Source: Planctomycetaceae bacterium (GTDB taxonomy: Bacteria > Planctomycetota > Planctomycetia > Pirellulales > Pirellulaceae). Taken from it: 7,640 bases of DNA. The notes under the pieces are model-generated. The model did not search any database. It saw only the letters and a list, made by a program, of their open reading frames with translations, and was not told the DNA's origin. Location: NCBI GenBank assembly GCA_007133715.1, contig SLMF01000685.1, positions 1 through 7,640 on the forward strand, read 5' to 3'. Below, in pieces: positions 1 to 6,026 of the stretch. The translations under genes were made by a program, and so were the position numbers. Position 1 is the first letter of the stretch, and each line of letters starts with the position of its first letter.

Positions 1-2
1 AT

Positions 3-1097
3 GTAAAAGTGCTGTTGATCTGTTTTCTCAGCATGACGGGACTGTATGTGATCATTGATGGCCTGAACAATCTGGACGATCTGTTGGAGCTGGCGCAGGA
101 GGGGAATTTGCCCGCCGTTTTAGGCGAGTACTATGGTGCCCGGGCGATGGCTTTTTTTGATCGGACCAGTGCCTTGATGACGTTGGTCGCCGCCACGTTC
201 ACCGTGACCGCGATGCAGCGATCGAACGAGATGGCGGCCTTGATGGCGGCGGGCATTTCCAAATTTCGCGTGGTGGCTCCGCTGATCATTGCCGCGACGC
301 TGCTGAGCCTGCTGGCAGCTGCCGGTCGGGAGTTGGTGATCCCGCGGTTTCGGGAGAAGCTGACGCAGAACACACGGGATCTGCTGGGGGGATCGCGGGA
401 GCAATTGGCGCCCCGATATGACCATTGGACCGACATTCTGCTGGCCGGTCGTGAGGCGCGTATCAGCCAGCAGCGGATTGGGGAGCCGGCGTTTCGGCTG
501 CCCCCGGGGTTAGGGCTGTTCGGTTCGCAGTTATTGGCACGTCAGGCGGAGTATCGTCCGGCGGAGGGTGATCGGCCGTCGGGTTACTTGCTGGATCAGG
601 TCAGCCAGCCGGACAATCTTTCGGCCATTCCTTCCTTTTATCTGGAAGACGAGCCGCTGATTCTCAGTCCCCACGACACGCCGTGGCTGGCGGCGGATCA
701 ATGCTTCGTGGTCAGCCAGATCACGTACGAGCAACTGGTTGCCAGTGATGCCTGGCGTCAATTTTCTTCGACGTCCGAGTTGATTCAGGGGCTGCACAAT
801 CCGAGCTTGGATTTCGCGGCGGATGTCCGTGTGGCCGTGCATGCTCGGCTGATCCAACCCGCCTTGGACATCACGCTGCTGCTGTTAGCCCTGCCCGTGG
901 TCTTGGCTCGGGAGAGTCGCAATGTATTTTTAGCGGCCGGTTTGTGTGTGCTGATCGTCGGGGCCTTTTTCCTGGTGGTTCTCGGGTGCCATGCTTTGGG
1001 CAACAGCTCGCTGGTGCGTCCGGCGCTGGCCGCCTGGTTCCCGCTACTGATCTTTGCCCCGCTGGCTCGTCTCACTTCTCAAGCCTTTTGGCAATAA
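3..1097 (+). CDS. LptF/LptG family permease, 5'-truncated by window edge
   Basis: This is an inner-membrane permease of the YjgP/YjgQ (LptF/LptG) family. Family members form the membrane part of the LptBFG ABC transporter that extracts lipopolysaccharide or similar lipids toward the outer membrane. Counting from the GTG at 9, residues 2-16 are the end of a first membrane helix and 51-70 a second. Residues 73-84 (NEMAALMAAGIS) match the family's coupling motif (N-E-x-x-A-L-x-A-A-G-I-S), and 86-105 form another helix. A soluble periplasmic part (about 110-280) follows, then three C-terminal helices (about 284-362). The frame is open back to base 3 and the first helix lacks its usual preceding segment (DRYxxREF type), so the GTG at 9 is probably internal and the true start lies upstream. 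LptF cannot be separated from LptG here. It is followed by rsmG after 19 nt, probably in one transcript. Confidence 0.92.
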   Translation, partial: VKVLLICFLSMTGLYVIIDGLNNLDDLLELAQEGNLPAVLGEYYGARAMAFFDRTSALMTLVAATFTVTAMQRSNEMAALMAAGISKFRVVAPLIIAATLLSLLAAAGRELVIPRFREKLTQNTRDLLGGSREQLAPRYDHWTDILLAGREARISQQRIGEPAFRLPPGLGLFGSQLLARQAEYRPAEGDRPSGYLLDQVSQPDNLSAIPSFYLEDEPLILSPHDTPWLAADQCFVVSQITYEQLVASDAWRQFSSTSELIQGLHNPSLDFAADVRVAVHARLIQPALDITLLLLALPVVLARESRNVFLAAGLCVLIVGAFFLVVLGCHALGNSSLVRPALAAWFPLLIFAPLARLTSQAFWQ

Positions 1098-1116
1098 GTT
1101 ACCGAGGAACCCTGCT

Positions 1117-1776
1117 TTGTCCTCATGGGAACACGACACACTGCACGCGGCCCTCGAGCGGCACGGTTTGGAGCTGCCGGCCGCCCAAATCGAACCGCTG
1201 GCTCGTTTTGCGCAGCTGCTCTGGGATTGGAACCGGCGTTTGAATCTGACGCGGCACACCGACTGGGAACGCTTTGTGACGCGGGACGTGGTGGACAGCC
1301 TGCAATTGAGCCCCTTACTGCCCCCGGGCAGCGAAGTGCTGGATGTGGGAACCGGGGGCGGGGTCCCGGGCGTGATCCTGGCGATTCTCCGCGAGGATTT
1401 GGAGATTTCCCTCTGCGATTCCGTGGGAAAGAAAGCACGGGCGGTCGACGCCCTGGTGCGGGAATTGGGGTTGCATATCCCCGTGCATGCCGAGCGGGCG
1501 GAACGTTTGTTGGAGGATTTGCGGTTCGACGTGTTGGTCACGCGTGCCGTCGGGCCGCTCTGGAAGATCTGCAAATGGTTCCAACCGCATTGGAACGACT
1601 TCGACTGCCTGCTGGCAGTCAAAGGTCCGGGCTGGATTGCCGAGCGTGCCGCCGCCCGCGAACGCGGCTTGTTGCAATCGGTTCAGCTCCGCTGCATAGT
1701 CCGATACCCCATGCCGGGCACCGAGTCGCACAGCGTGATTTTGCGGCTGGCATCCCGGCCCCTTGGCGAGGATTGA
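1117..1776 (+). CDS. rsmG: 16S rRNA (guanine(527)-N7)-methyltransferase RsmG
   Basis: RsmG (GidB) uses S-adenosylmethionine to methylate N7 of G527 in 16S rRNA; it is cytoplasmic. The 219-residue product is close to the usual 205-240. Visible family marks are the N-terminal signature around residues 38-49 (WNRRLNLTRHTD), the SAM loop VLDVGTGGGVPG at 74-85, the second-strand acidic residue D101 in CDSVGKKA, the TRAVGPL segment at 142-148, and AVKG at 167-170. I chose the TTG at 1117 because GAGGA at 1104-1108 lies 8 nt before it and the gene then begins just after the permease stop. An in-frame TTG at 1054 would give 240 residues and a 44-bp overlap with the permease, but has a poorer context. 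The stop codon TGA (1774-1776) lies inside the first unit of a tandem repeat. Confidence 0.96.
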   Translation: MSSWEHDTLHAALERHGLELPAAQIEPLARFAQLLWDWNRRLNLTRHTDWERFVTRDVVDSLQLSPLLPPGSEVLDVGTGGGVPGVILAILREDLEISLCDSVGKKARAVDALVRELGLHIPVHAERAERLLEDLRFDVLVTRAVGPLWKICKWFQPHWNDFDCLLAVKGPGWIAERAAARERGLLQSVQLRCIVRYPMPGTESHSVILRLASRPLGED

Positions 1777-1856
1777 CTGCGGGCGAGGATTGACTGCGGG
1801 CGAGGATTGACTGCGGGCGAGGATTGACTGCGGGCGAGGATTGACTGCGGGCGAGG
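1766..1856. repeat. 17-bp perfect tandem repeat between convergent genes
   Basis: The unit GCGAGGATTGACTGCGG occurs five times without a mismatch (1766-1782, 1783-1799, 1800-1816, 1817-1833, 1834-1850), followed by a 6-bp partial copy (1851-1856). The first copy contains the last codons and TGA of rsmG, so the array looks like slippage or unequal duplication of the gene's own 3' end. It fills nearly all of the space up to the stop of the convergent regulator gene at 1859. The unit is not a multiple of three, but because each copy follows a stop, copy-number change should alter neither protein. G is strongly biased to the plus strand. No internal hairpin and no spacers are seen. Confidence 0.97.
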
Positions 1857-1858
1857 GG

Positions 1859-2809
1859 CTATTGGCGGGCGGACCGGCCGACCTGGATTCCCGCATCCGC
1901 CGCCTGCGGAGGCCCCGCCTGATCGCTCGCAACCTGTTTTCCATTCAGGCCTGGTGCCGCCAACGATTTGGCAAAGCGCTCCAGATGCCGCAGATTATCG
2001 CAAAACGACGCGTACTGCATCTGTTGACGAACCCCTTCAGTCAAGGCACGACCTCCCACTGCAATTGCTACTTCTGGGGGGGCTTTCTGCGTGAAACGCT
2101 CGTAGTCAGCCAGAAAACGCGCCTCGTCATCGATATGGCTGACACTCAACCAAAGGATGCGGGGCCGCGCTTGCTGGACCGCCACGGTCAGTGTGTCGAA
2201 TGGTAGAGCGACCCCCAAGTCATGGGTGCGCCAACCGATCCAGCGAAGCGTCAAATCGACCATCGTGTTGGGAAGATAGTAGGGGTCGCATTCGGGAGTT
2301 CCCCCGACCGCCAGGCAAGCGGACGATTCCGGTTCGGGGATCACTTGGCGTAGTTCGTGCAGGATTCGCAGGCAAATCTCGCAAGCCCGTCGCTCCTGAT
2401 AGACCTGGGCGCCGCCCACCACCCACAGCTCCCCGATCTCGTGCAGGGCGGGGGTCATCACCCGATCCATCAACACCGTCGGGTCATCGTAGGCGATGAA
2501 CAATTCGAAAATGATGCTGCGGGCGGCCGTCTCGTCGCCCTCCAGCAGAACGTGGCGAAAACGCGTGCAGGCGTAATTCAGATCGCGGGCCGATTGACCC
2601 GTCGAAGGGGGCAAGCCCAACGCCTCCGGGCGGATCAGCTGATAAGCGTGATCGCGGAGGAATCGCAGCACATGCGTGAGCGGAATCCGCCGATGCCCTC
2701 CGGCGGTGCGGAAGGTATCGATCAGACCCTGATCACACCAGCGTTTCACCGAGGACTCGCTGACCTGAATCGCGCGAGCCAGCTGCTTGGGGGAGACCTG
2801 CGTTTTCAT
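1859..2809 (-). CDS. MerR-type HTH regulator with degenerate B12-binding domain
   Basis: This is a predicted DNA-binding regulator of 316 residues with the CarA/CarH-like layout. Residues 6-50 are a MerR/excisionase helix-turn-helix (SESSVKRWCDQGLI, then TAGGHRRIPL). Residues 75-155 are a helical cap domain. Residues 165-285 are a Rossmann-type B12-binding-like fold (LAVGGTPE at 166-173, LSVSHIDD at 221-228, AVGGRALTE at 250-258). In CarH the cap carries W-x9-E-H and the Rossmann domain D/E-x-H-x-x-G. Here W129 and E139 are kept, but the cap His is R140, the axial His position is Y177 and the Gly is P180. The domain therefore may not bind cobalamin, or may bind something else. The last 30 residues look like a low-complexity tail. 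The ATG at 2807-2809 has no evident Shine-Dalgarno sequence. The gene converges on rsmG and diverges from tRNA-Gln. Its target genes are unknown. Confidence 0.88.
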   Translation of the reverse strand: MKTQVSPKQLARAIQVSESSVKRWCDQGLIDTFRTAGGHRRIPLTHVLRFLRDHAYQLIRPEALGLPPSTGQSARDLNYACTRFRHVLLEGDETAARSIIFELFIAYDDPTVLMDRVMTPALHEIGELWVVGGAQVYQERRACEICLRILHELRQVIPEPESSACLAVGGTPECDPYYLPNTMVDLTLRWIGWRTHDLGVALPFDTLTVAVQQARPRILWLSVSHIDDEARFLADYERFTQKAPPEVAIAVGGRALTEGVRQQMQYASFCDNLRHLERFAKSLAAPGLNGKQVASDQAGPPQAADAGIQVGRSARQ

Positions 2810-2861
2810 GAAGGGGCACGCGACGCGTCTGGCGAAGTAGGAATCGGCATCAAACCGGAGA

Positions 2862-2890
2862 GTTATAGCAGGTTGTCAAGGCTCTGCAAA
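2862..2890 (-). promoter_or_regulatory. Candidate sigma70 promoter of the MerR-like regulator
   Basis: Read on the minus strand, TTTGCA (2885-2890, 4 of 6 matches to the -35 consensus) is followed by a 17-bp spacer and TATAAC (2862-2867, 5 of 6 matches to the -10). Transcription would begin near 2855, giving a leader of about 46 nt. The call rests on motif match and position only. Confidence 0.4.
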
Positions 2891-2908
2891 TGTGTTCCCC
2901 GGTTTGCA
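2885..2908. repeat. Inverted repeat TGCAAA-N12-TTTGCA, possible operator
   Basis: Perfect 6-bp arms (2885-2890 and 2903-2908) are separated by 12 bp, so arm centres are 18 bp apart. The left arm coincides with the candidate -35 box of the regulator gene. A dyad here could be an autoregulatory binding site. Arms of this length can arise by chance. Confidence 0.35.
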
Positions 2909-2936
2909 CAAGCCCGTCTCGGCCGGGGAAAAGATG

Positions 2937-2955
2937 GCCCACTCGGGCGGTTTTT
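2937..2955 (+). terminator. Weak terminator-like hairpin upstream of tRNA
   Basis: GCCC (2937-2940), a 4-nt loop and GGGC (2945-2948) are followed by GG and five T residues (2951-2955). The form is that of an intrinsic terminator on the plus strand, but the stem is only 4 bp. No plus-strand gene ends nearby, so at most it might stop transcription entering from the left before the tRNA promoter. Confidence 0.2.
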
Positions 2956-2986
2956 CCAGCTGTCTCGGAATTCAGGGCTGTGCCGG

Positions 2987-3016
2987 TTGACAGACGGCCC
3001 GTCGGTCGATTACGAT
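2987..3016 (+). promoter_or_regulatory. Sigma70-like promoter of tRNA-Gln
   Basis: TTGACA (2987-2992) is a perfect -35 consensus. After an 18-bp spacer comes TACGAT (3011-3016), which matches the -10 at four of six positions. The predicted start near 3023 is only a few bases before the mature tRNA 5' end at 3027, as is usual for a singly transcribed tRNA gene. Confidence 0.7.
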
Positions 3017-3026
3017 TTCACCTCCT

Positions 3027-3098
3027 TACCCGGTGGTGTAATTGGCAGCACTAGGGATTTTGGCTCCCTTAGTCCAGGTTCGAGTCCTGGCCGGGTAG
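3027..3098 (+). tRNA. tRNA-Gln (anticodon TTG)
   Basis: A complete cloverleaf can be drawn. The acceptor stem TACCCGG (3027-3033) pairs perfectly with CCGGGTA (3091-3097). The D arm lies around 3036-3052. The anticodon stem AGGGA/TCCCT (3053-3057/3065-3069) encloses loop TTTTGGC with anticodon TTG at 3060-3062, which reads CAA. The T stem CCAGG/CCTGG (3074-3078/3086-3090) encloses TTCGAGT. The discriminator is G3098. The U1-A72 pair is a known glutamine tRNA identity feature in E. coli. The 3' CCA is not encoded, so it would have to be added after transcription. No other tRNA is adjacent and no clear T-tract terminator follows. Confidence 0.98.
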
Positions 3099-3143
3099 TT
3101 TGCCTGCCCCACTTTTCCCCGTTTCTATCGATGCCCCGCTTCA

Positions 3144-3181
3144 GAGATCCTCGAAATACCGCCTATGTGGGTCAGGATCTC
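3144..3181. repeat. 8-bp inverted repeat downstream of tRNA-Gln
   Basis: GAGATCCT (3144-3151) and AGGATCTC (3174-3181) are perfect inverted arms around a 22-nt centre. Neither strand has a T tract after it, so it is not a standard intrinsic terminator. It lies in the 166-bp gap between the tRNA and the 3' end of the convergent DUF2293 gene, a gap in which no gene is seen. It could be a processing, rho-independent-like or protein-binding site. Confidence 0.45.
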
Positions 3182-3233
3182 CAAGACCGACGCGGTTTTG
3201 TGAGGGCCTCTTCCGAGAACCGCTGCTCGTGCC

Positions 3234-3268
3234 GTGACAGGGGGGGGCAAGTGACAGGGGGGGTTCAA
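3234..3268. repeat. Two G-rich 17/18-bp direct repeats at the DUF2293 3' end
   Basis: GTGACA followed by eight G and CAA (3234-3250) is directly followed by GTGACA, seven G and TTCAA (3251-3268), then a further GTGA. The right copy contains the stop codon of the minus-strand DUF2293 gene (3265-3267). On that transcript the units are C-rich. Runs of 7-8 G are conspicuous and prone to length variation. Confidence 0.85.
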
Positions 3269-3948
3269 GTGAGACGGATCAGCGCCTGTCTGAGCGGGCA
3301 TTCTTCGGCGACCGCTTGGCTTTGGCGATAGCGGGCCAACAATTCTTGAGATCGTTTGGCGAGCCTGCGGCGAGTTTCCCGGCGTTGGCCTTTGACCCGC
3401 GGAATCTTCATCGTATCGTAGGCGGTGGTCTGGTGCCGCATCCAGGCGATAACAGCGGCCTCGGCACGCCCAGCCACGGGAATTCGCTTCGTCCTGGCCA
3501 CCGTTCCACTGCCCACCGGGGTGGCGTGCTCGGCCACGGCACGGGCCAATTGGTCGGCCATGGCGGCATGCTGGGGGTGGAAGGCCAGGAACGCCAGCAC
3601 GGCGGCACGAAATTCCTCGACGTATTCGGCCTGGGCCTTGTCCCGCCGCCGGGCGTCGGCCTGCCGGCGTTTGGCGTACCCGGCGGTAGAACGCTCGACT
3701 TCCAGTTCGGCACGGATTCGCTCGATGGTGGCCGCCGACGCCCATACGCCCCGTGAGAAGAACCTCCGCCCCTGCTTCTCCCGGACGATCCAATGAGGAC
3801 CCGCCGCCTTGACGCGGCGAGTCAAGGCGGCATCACCGGGCGGCAGCAGCACCCAGCCGTCGGGCGTCGACAGCACGTTCCCCTCGGCGGTTCGGACGGT
3901 GCTCGGGCGGGGGCCGGGAGCGAAGATGCTGCCGCTCATGTTTCTCAT
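3265..3948 (-). CDS. DUF2293 domain-containing protein
   Basis: This is a 227-residue protein whose C-terminal half matches the DUF2293 family as I know it: residues 138-180 (EHATPVGSGTVARTKRIP, then AEAAVIAWMRHQTTAYD) and a basic helix at 185-208 (RVKGQRRETRRRLAKRSQE, LLARYR). Residues 30-85 form another conserved-looking part (GWVLLPPGDAALTRRV, HWIVREKQGRRFFSRGVWA), and 86-125 is a charged, helical linker. No signal peptide or membrane helix is seen, so it is probably cytoplasmic; the many Arg and Lys residues would suit nucleic-acid binding, but this is a guess. The ATG at 3948 lies 2 bp after the btuB stop; a second ATG at 3939 is possible. The spacing implies co-transcription and translational coupling with btuB, and hence riboswitch control. 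No biochemical function of the family is known to me. Confidence 0.88.
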   Translation of the reverse strand: MRNMSGSIFAPGPRPSTVRTAEGNVLSTPDGWVLLPPGDAALTRRVKAAGPHWIVREKQGRRFFSRGVWASAATIERIRAELEVERSTAGYAKRRQADARRRDKAQAEYVEEFRAAVLAFLAFHPQHAAMADQLARAVAEHATPVGSGTVARTKRIPVAGRAEAAVIAWMRHQTTAYDTMKIPRVKGQRRETRRRLAKRSQELLARYRQSQAVAEECPLRQALIRLT

Positions 3949-3950
3949 AC

Positions 3951-5981
3951 TTAGTGGGTGATCTCGAAACCACCGAACGCGGAGAAGCGGGGCGTGTTGT
4001 AGCCGCGTACCACCTGGTACTCCTGGTCCAGCAGGTTGTCAAACCGGCAGAGCCAACGCAGCCGATCGGTCATTTGATAGTGAGCGGCCAGATTTAACAA
4101 GGTGTAGCCGGCCAAGCGGCTGCCGTCGGTGTCCTGGCTGGAACTGTGGAACAGGGCATACAGATTGGCGGTTGCCCGGTCGTCCAGGAAGCGGTGGGCG
4201 ACGCCGGTCATCGTCTTGTTCCGCGGCCGCCGCGGCAACACGCCGCCCGTGTCCACGTTCAGCGAGTCGGTGCGGGTGAAGGAGGAATTGAACGTGGTGT
4301 CGGGAGTCAGATACCACGTCCCCAGCAATTCGACCCCGTGGGTACGGGCGTTGCCGATGTTGTCCAAGGCGCCCCACGGGGGGATCGTGAAGTCGAACAC
4401 CAACAGATTACGAAAGTCGTTGCGAAAGTAGTAGCCCTCGAGCACCAAGCGATCGTCCAGTAGCCGTTGCGTGGCCCCGGCATCCCAGCCCTTGCTCCGT
4501 TCCGGCTGCAGGTCGGGCACGCCGAAGGTGAGTTCCGACAGGGAGGGGGCGTAGAATCCGGTGCCTAACGTGCCGTGCAGCGAGGTGCCGGTTTCTTCGA
4601 TGGCGTACACCGTGCGGAATTGGTAAGTTTGAGCTGGCCCGGCACGGTTCCAATCGTCCCAACGGAAACCGACAATCCCGGTCAAACGCTCGAAAATCTG
4701 GAACTGGTCCTGCAGATAGAGCCCGTACTTGTTCTGAGACCCCGCATTTCCGGACGAGTCGGCGCCGGATTCGTCCAAGTAATCGACGCCGAACGTCAGC
4801 ATATTGTCGCACGTAATGCGGGCATCCAGCTGATATTCGATCTTCCGCGTCTGGCCGGAAAACTCGGTCGCCCAACCGAAATCGCCGCCGGTGTCCTCAC
4901 GCTGGTAATCCGTGTAGTCAAATGCCAGGCGGTGTTGGAACACGCCGTCCAGCGTGTCCCACCGCGTCTGGAGCCGCGAGAAATACGATTGCACCCAATA
5001 GTACCGAGACGGATCATCGAAGGGCAGTCCGGTGGCAAAGTCCGTGCTGGCGATTCCCGTTCGGCCGTCGGACCAGCGGAAGAGGTACTCGACCTCAAGG
5101 TCCTCCGTCAGGTACCAGCCCATCCGTCCGGTGGCGGTGCCCAGTCGATGCAGATCGTTCTCGCTGCCGCTGGTGGCGGCCGGAAACCCGTCGACATACA
5201 GCATCGACCCGCCGAAGGCATAATGGTAATTCGAGGTCCCCCCGCTGACGTTTGCCGAACCGCGGACGGTGCCATAGCTGCCACCCATCACCCGCCCCGT
5301 CGCGGTCGTGGGGCCCTCGCCACGCTGCGTGATCACGTTGATCACCCCGCCGATGGCATCCGTTCCATGCAGGGTGCTCTGCGGCCCTCGCACAATCTCG
5401 ATCCGCTCCACACTGTCCACGCTGAGCGTCGAGAAATCGAACAGACGACTGGCGCTGCTCGGATCGTTCACCGGGATCCCATCCAGCAGCACCTTGGTAT
5501 GCCGCGATTCGGCACCGCGGAGGAAGACGGAGGTCAGGCCGCCCGGCGGACCTTGCTGCACCACGTCCACGCCGACCGAGCCGCGCAGCACGTCGCTGAC
5601 CGTCGCATGCCCGCTGGCACGGATCTGTTCGCCCGTGATCACCGTCGTGGCACTGCCCACTTGACCCGCAGGAGCCAGTGTCTGGGTCGGCGTGGTGACC
5701 GGCGTCTCACCCGGTGTGATCTCGCCGATCACCGTCGTCGGCGGCAGCACTTCCAGCGGAACAGGGCCCGGCTCCGACTCCGGTACCGGAATCCCGGGCG
5801 GCTGCTGCTCGTCCGCCGCATCGTCCGCCGCATCGTCCGCCGCATCAGCCGGTTCTTCCAACACCGGGGGACGCAACTCGGCGAACGGATCGTCCGGGTC
5901 TGGCTGCGCAGCCACGACCGACACCGGCAAAACCAATGGTACGACGACCAGCAATAACGGCAAGAAACGGGTGAAGCTCAT
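3951..5981 (-). CDS. btuB: BtuB-like TonB-dependent receptor for cobalamin
   Basis: This is an outer-membrane beta-barrel receptor that would import cobalamin with TonB energy. The 676 residues comprise a signal peptide (1-25: MSFTR, a hydrophobic stretch, cleavage near VVAA), a Pro/Asp/Glu-rich linker (26-100) with a possible TonB box at 82-86 (TTVIG), a plug domain (about 105-225), and the barrel to the C terminus. The plug shows TVSDVLRGSVGVDVV, VFLRGAESRHTKVLLDGIPVND, and VERIEIVRGPQSTLHGTDAIGGVINVIT. The barrel end FDNLLDQEYQVVRGYNTP is typical of BtuB. The protein ends FEITH, without the usual terminal aromatic residue. Start: the ATG at 5981 has AAGGA 8 nt upstream; the ATG at 5990 would add three residues. 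The open frame continuing to 6257 runs through the riboswitch and is not coding. The upstream riboswitch gives strong support for B12 as substrate. Confidence 0.94.
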   Translation of the reverse strand: MSFTRFLPLLLVVVPLVLPVSVVAAQPDPDDPFAELRPPVLEEPADAADDAADDAADEQQPPGIPVPESEPGPVPLEVLPPTTVIGEITPGETPVTTPTQTLAPAGQVGSATTVITGEQIRASGHATVSDVLRGSVGVDVVQQGPPGGLTSVFLRGAESRHTKVLLDGIPVNDPSSASRLFDFSTLSVDSVERIEIVRGPQSTLHGTDAIGGVINVITQRGEGPTTATGRVMGGSYGTVRGSANVSGGTSNYHYAFGGSMLYVDGFPAATSGSENDLHRLGTATGRMGWYLTEDLEVEYLFRWSDGRTGIASTDFATGLPFDDPSRYYWVQSYFSRLQTRWDTLDGVFQHRLAFDYTDYQREDTGGDFGWATEFSGQTRKIEYQLDARITCDNMLTFGVDYLDESGADSSGNAGSQNKYGLYLQDQFQIFERLTGIVGFRWDDWNRAGPAQTYQFRTVYAIEETGTSLHGTLGTGFYAPSLSELTFGVPDLQPERSKGWDAGATQRLLDDRLVLEGYYFRNDFRNLLVFDFTIPPWGALDNIGNARTHGVELLGTWYLTPDTTFNSSFTRTDSLNVDTGGVLPRRPRNKTMTGVAHRFLDDRATANLYALFHSSSQDTDGSRLAGYTLLNLAAHYQMTDRLRWLCRFDNLLDQEYQVVRGYNTPRFSAFGGFEITH
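5809..5844. repeat. 12-bp in-frame tandem repeat in btuB linker
   Basis: TCGTCCGCCGCA occurs three times in a row without mismatch. On the coding strand it encodes an acidic Asp-Ala-Ala-Asp type repeat at about residues 46-57 of the receptor, in the linker between signal peptide and plug. Length change by whole units would keep the frame. Confidence 0.9.
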
Positions 5982-5988
5982 GATCCGC

Positions 5989-6015
5989 ATCCTTCCCTCG
6001 AGGAGCCAACAGGAT
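5989..6015 (-). promoter_or_regulatory. Predicted RBS-sequestering hairpin (riboswitch expression platform)
   Basis: In the leader, ATCCT (6015-6011) can pair with AGGAT (5993-5989), and TCC (6004-6002) with GGA (5996-5994). The result is a continuous 3' strand GGAAGGAT facing a 5' strand with a 6-nt bulge. The whole ribosome binding site of btuB, and the alternative first ATG, would be masked. No T tract follows. This fits translational rather than transcriptional control, but the fold was drawn by hand. Confidence 0.5.
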
Positions 6016-6026
6016 AGTTCGATTCC

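Noticed and set aside
1125..1793. Plus-strand 222-codon frame overlapping rsmG
   Set aside because: The neighbouring frame encodes the complete RsmG signature; this one is Arg/Gly/Pro-rich with no motif.
1766..1856. CRISPR array
   Set aside because: The 17-bp units abut directly with no spacers, and no cas gene is near.
3027..3268. tRNA-Gln as an integration site of a mobile island
   Set aside because: No integrase gene and no repeat of the tRNA 3' end is found in the window, and the neighbouring genes look like ordinary chromosomal genes.
2357..3331. A 324-codon plus-strand open frame covering the regulator 5' part, the promoters and the tRNA gene
   Set aside because: It runs across a certain tRNA gene and antisense to the regulator; its translation has no recognisable family.
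3125..3793. Minus-strand 222-codon frame overlapping DUF2293
   Set aside because: The alternative frame at 3265-3948 carries the DUF2293 motifs and fits tightly behind btuB, so this is a shadow.
4575..5957. A 460-codon plus-strand open frame opposite btuB
   Set aside because: It is antisense to a receptor with clear plug and barrel motifs, and its own translation shows no recognisable domain. Long shadow frames are expected at this GC content.
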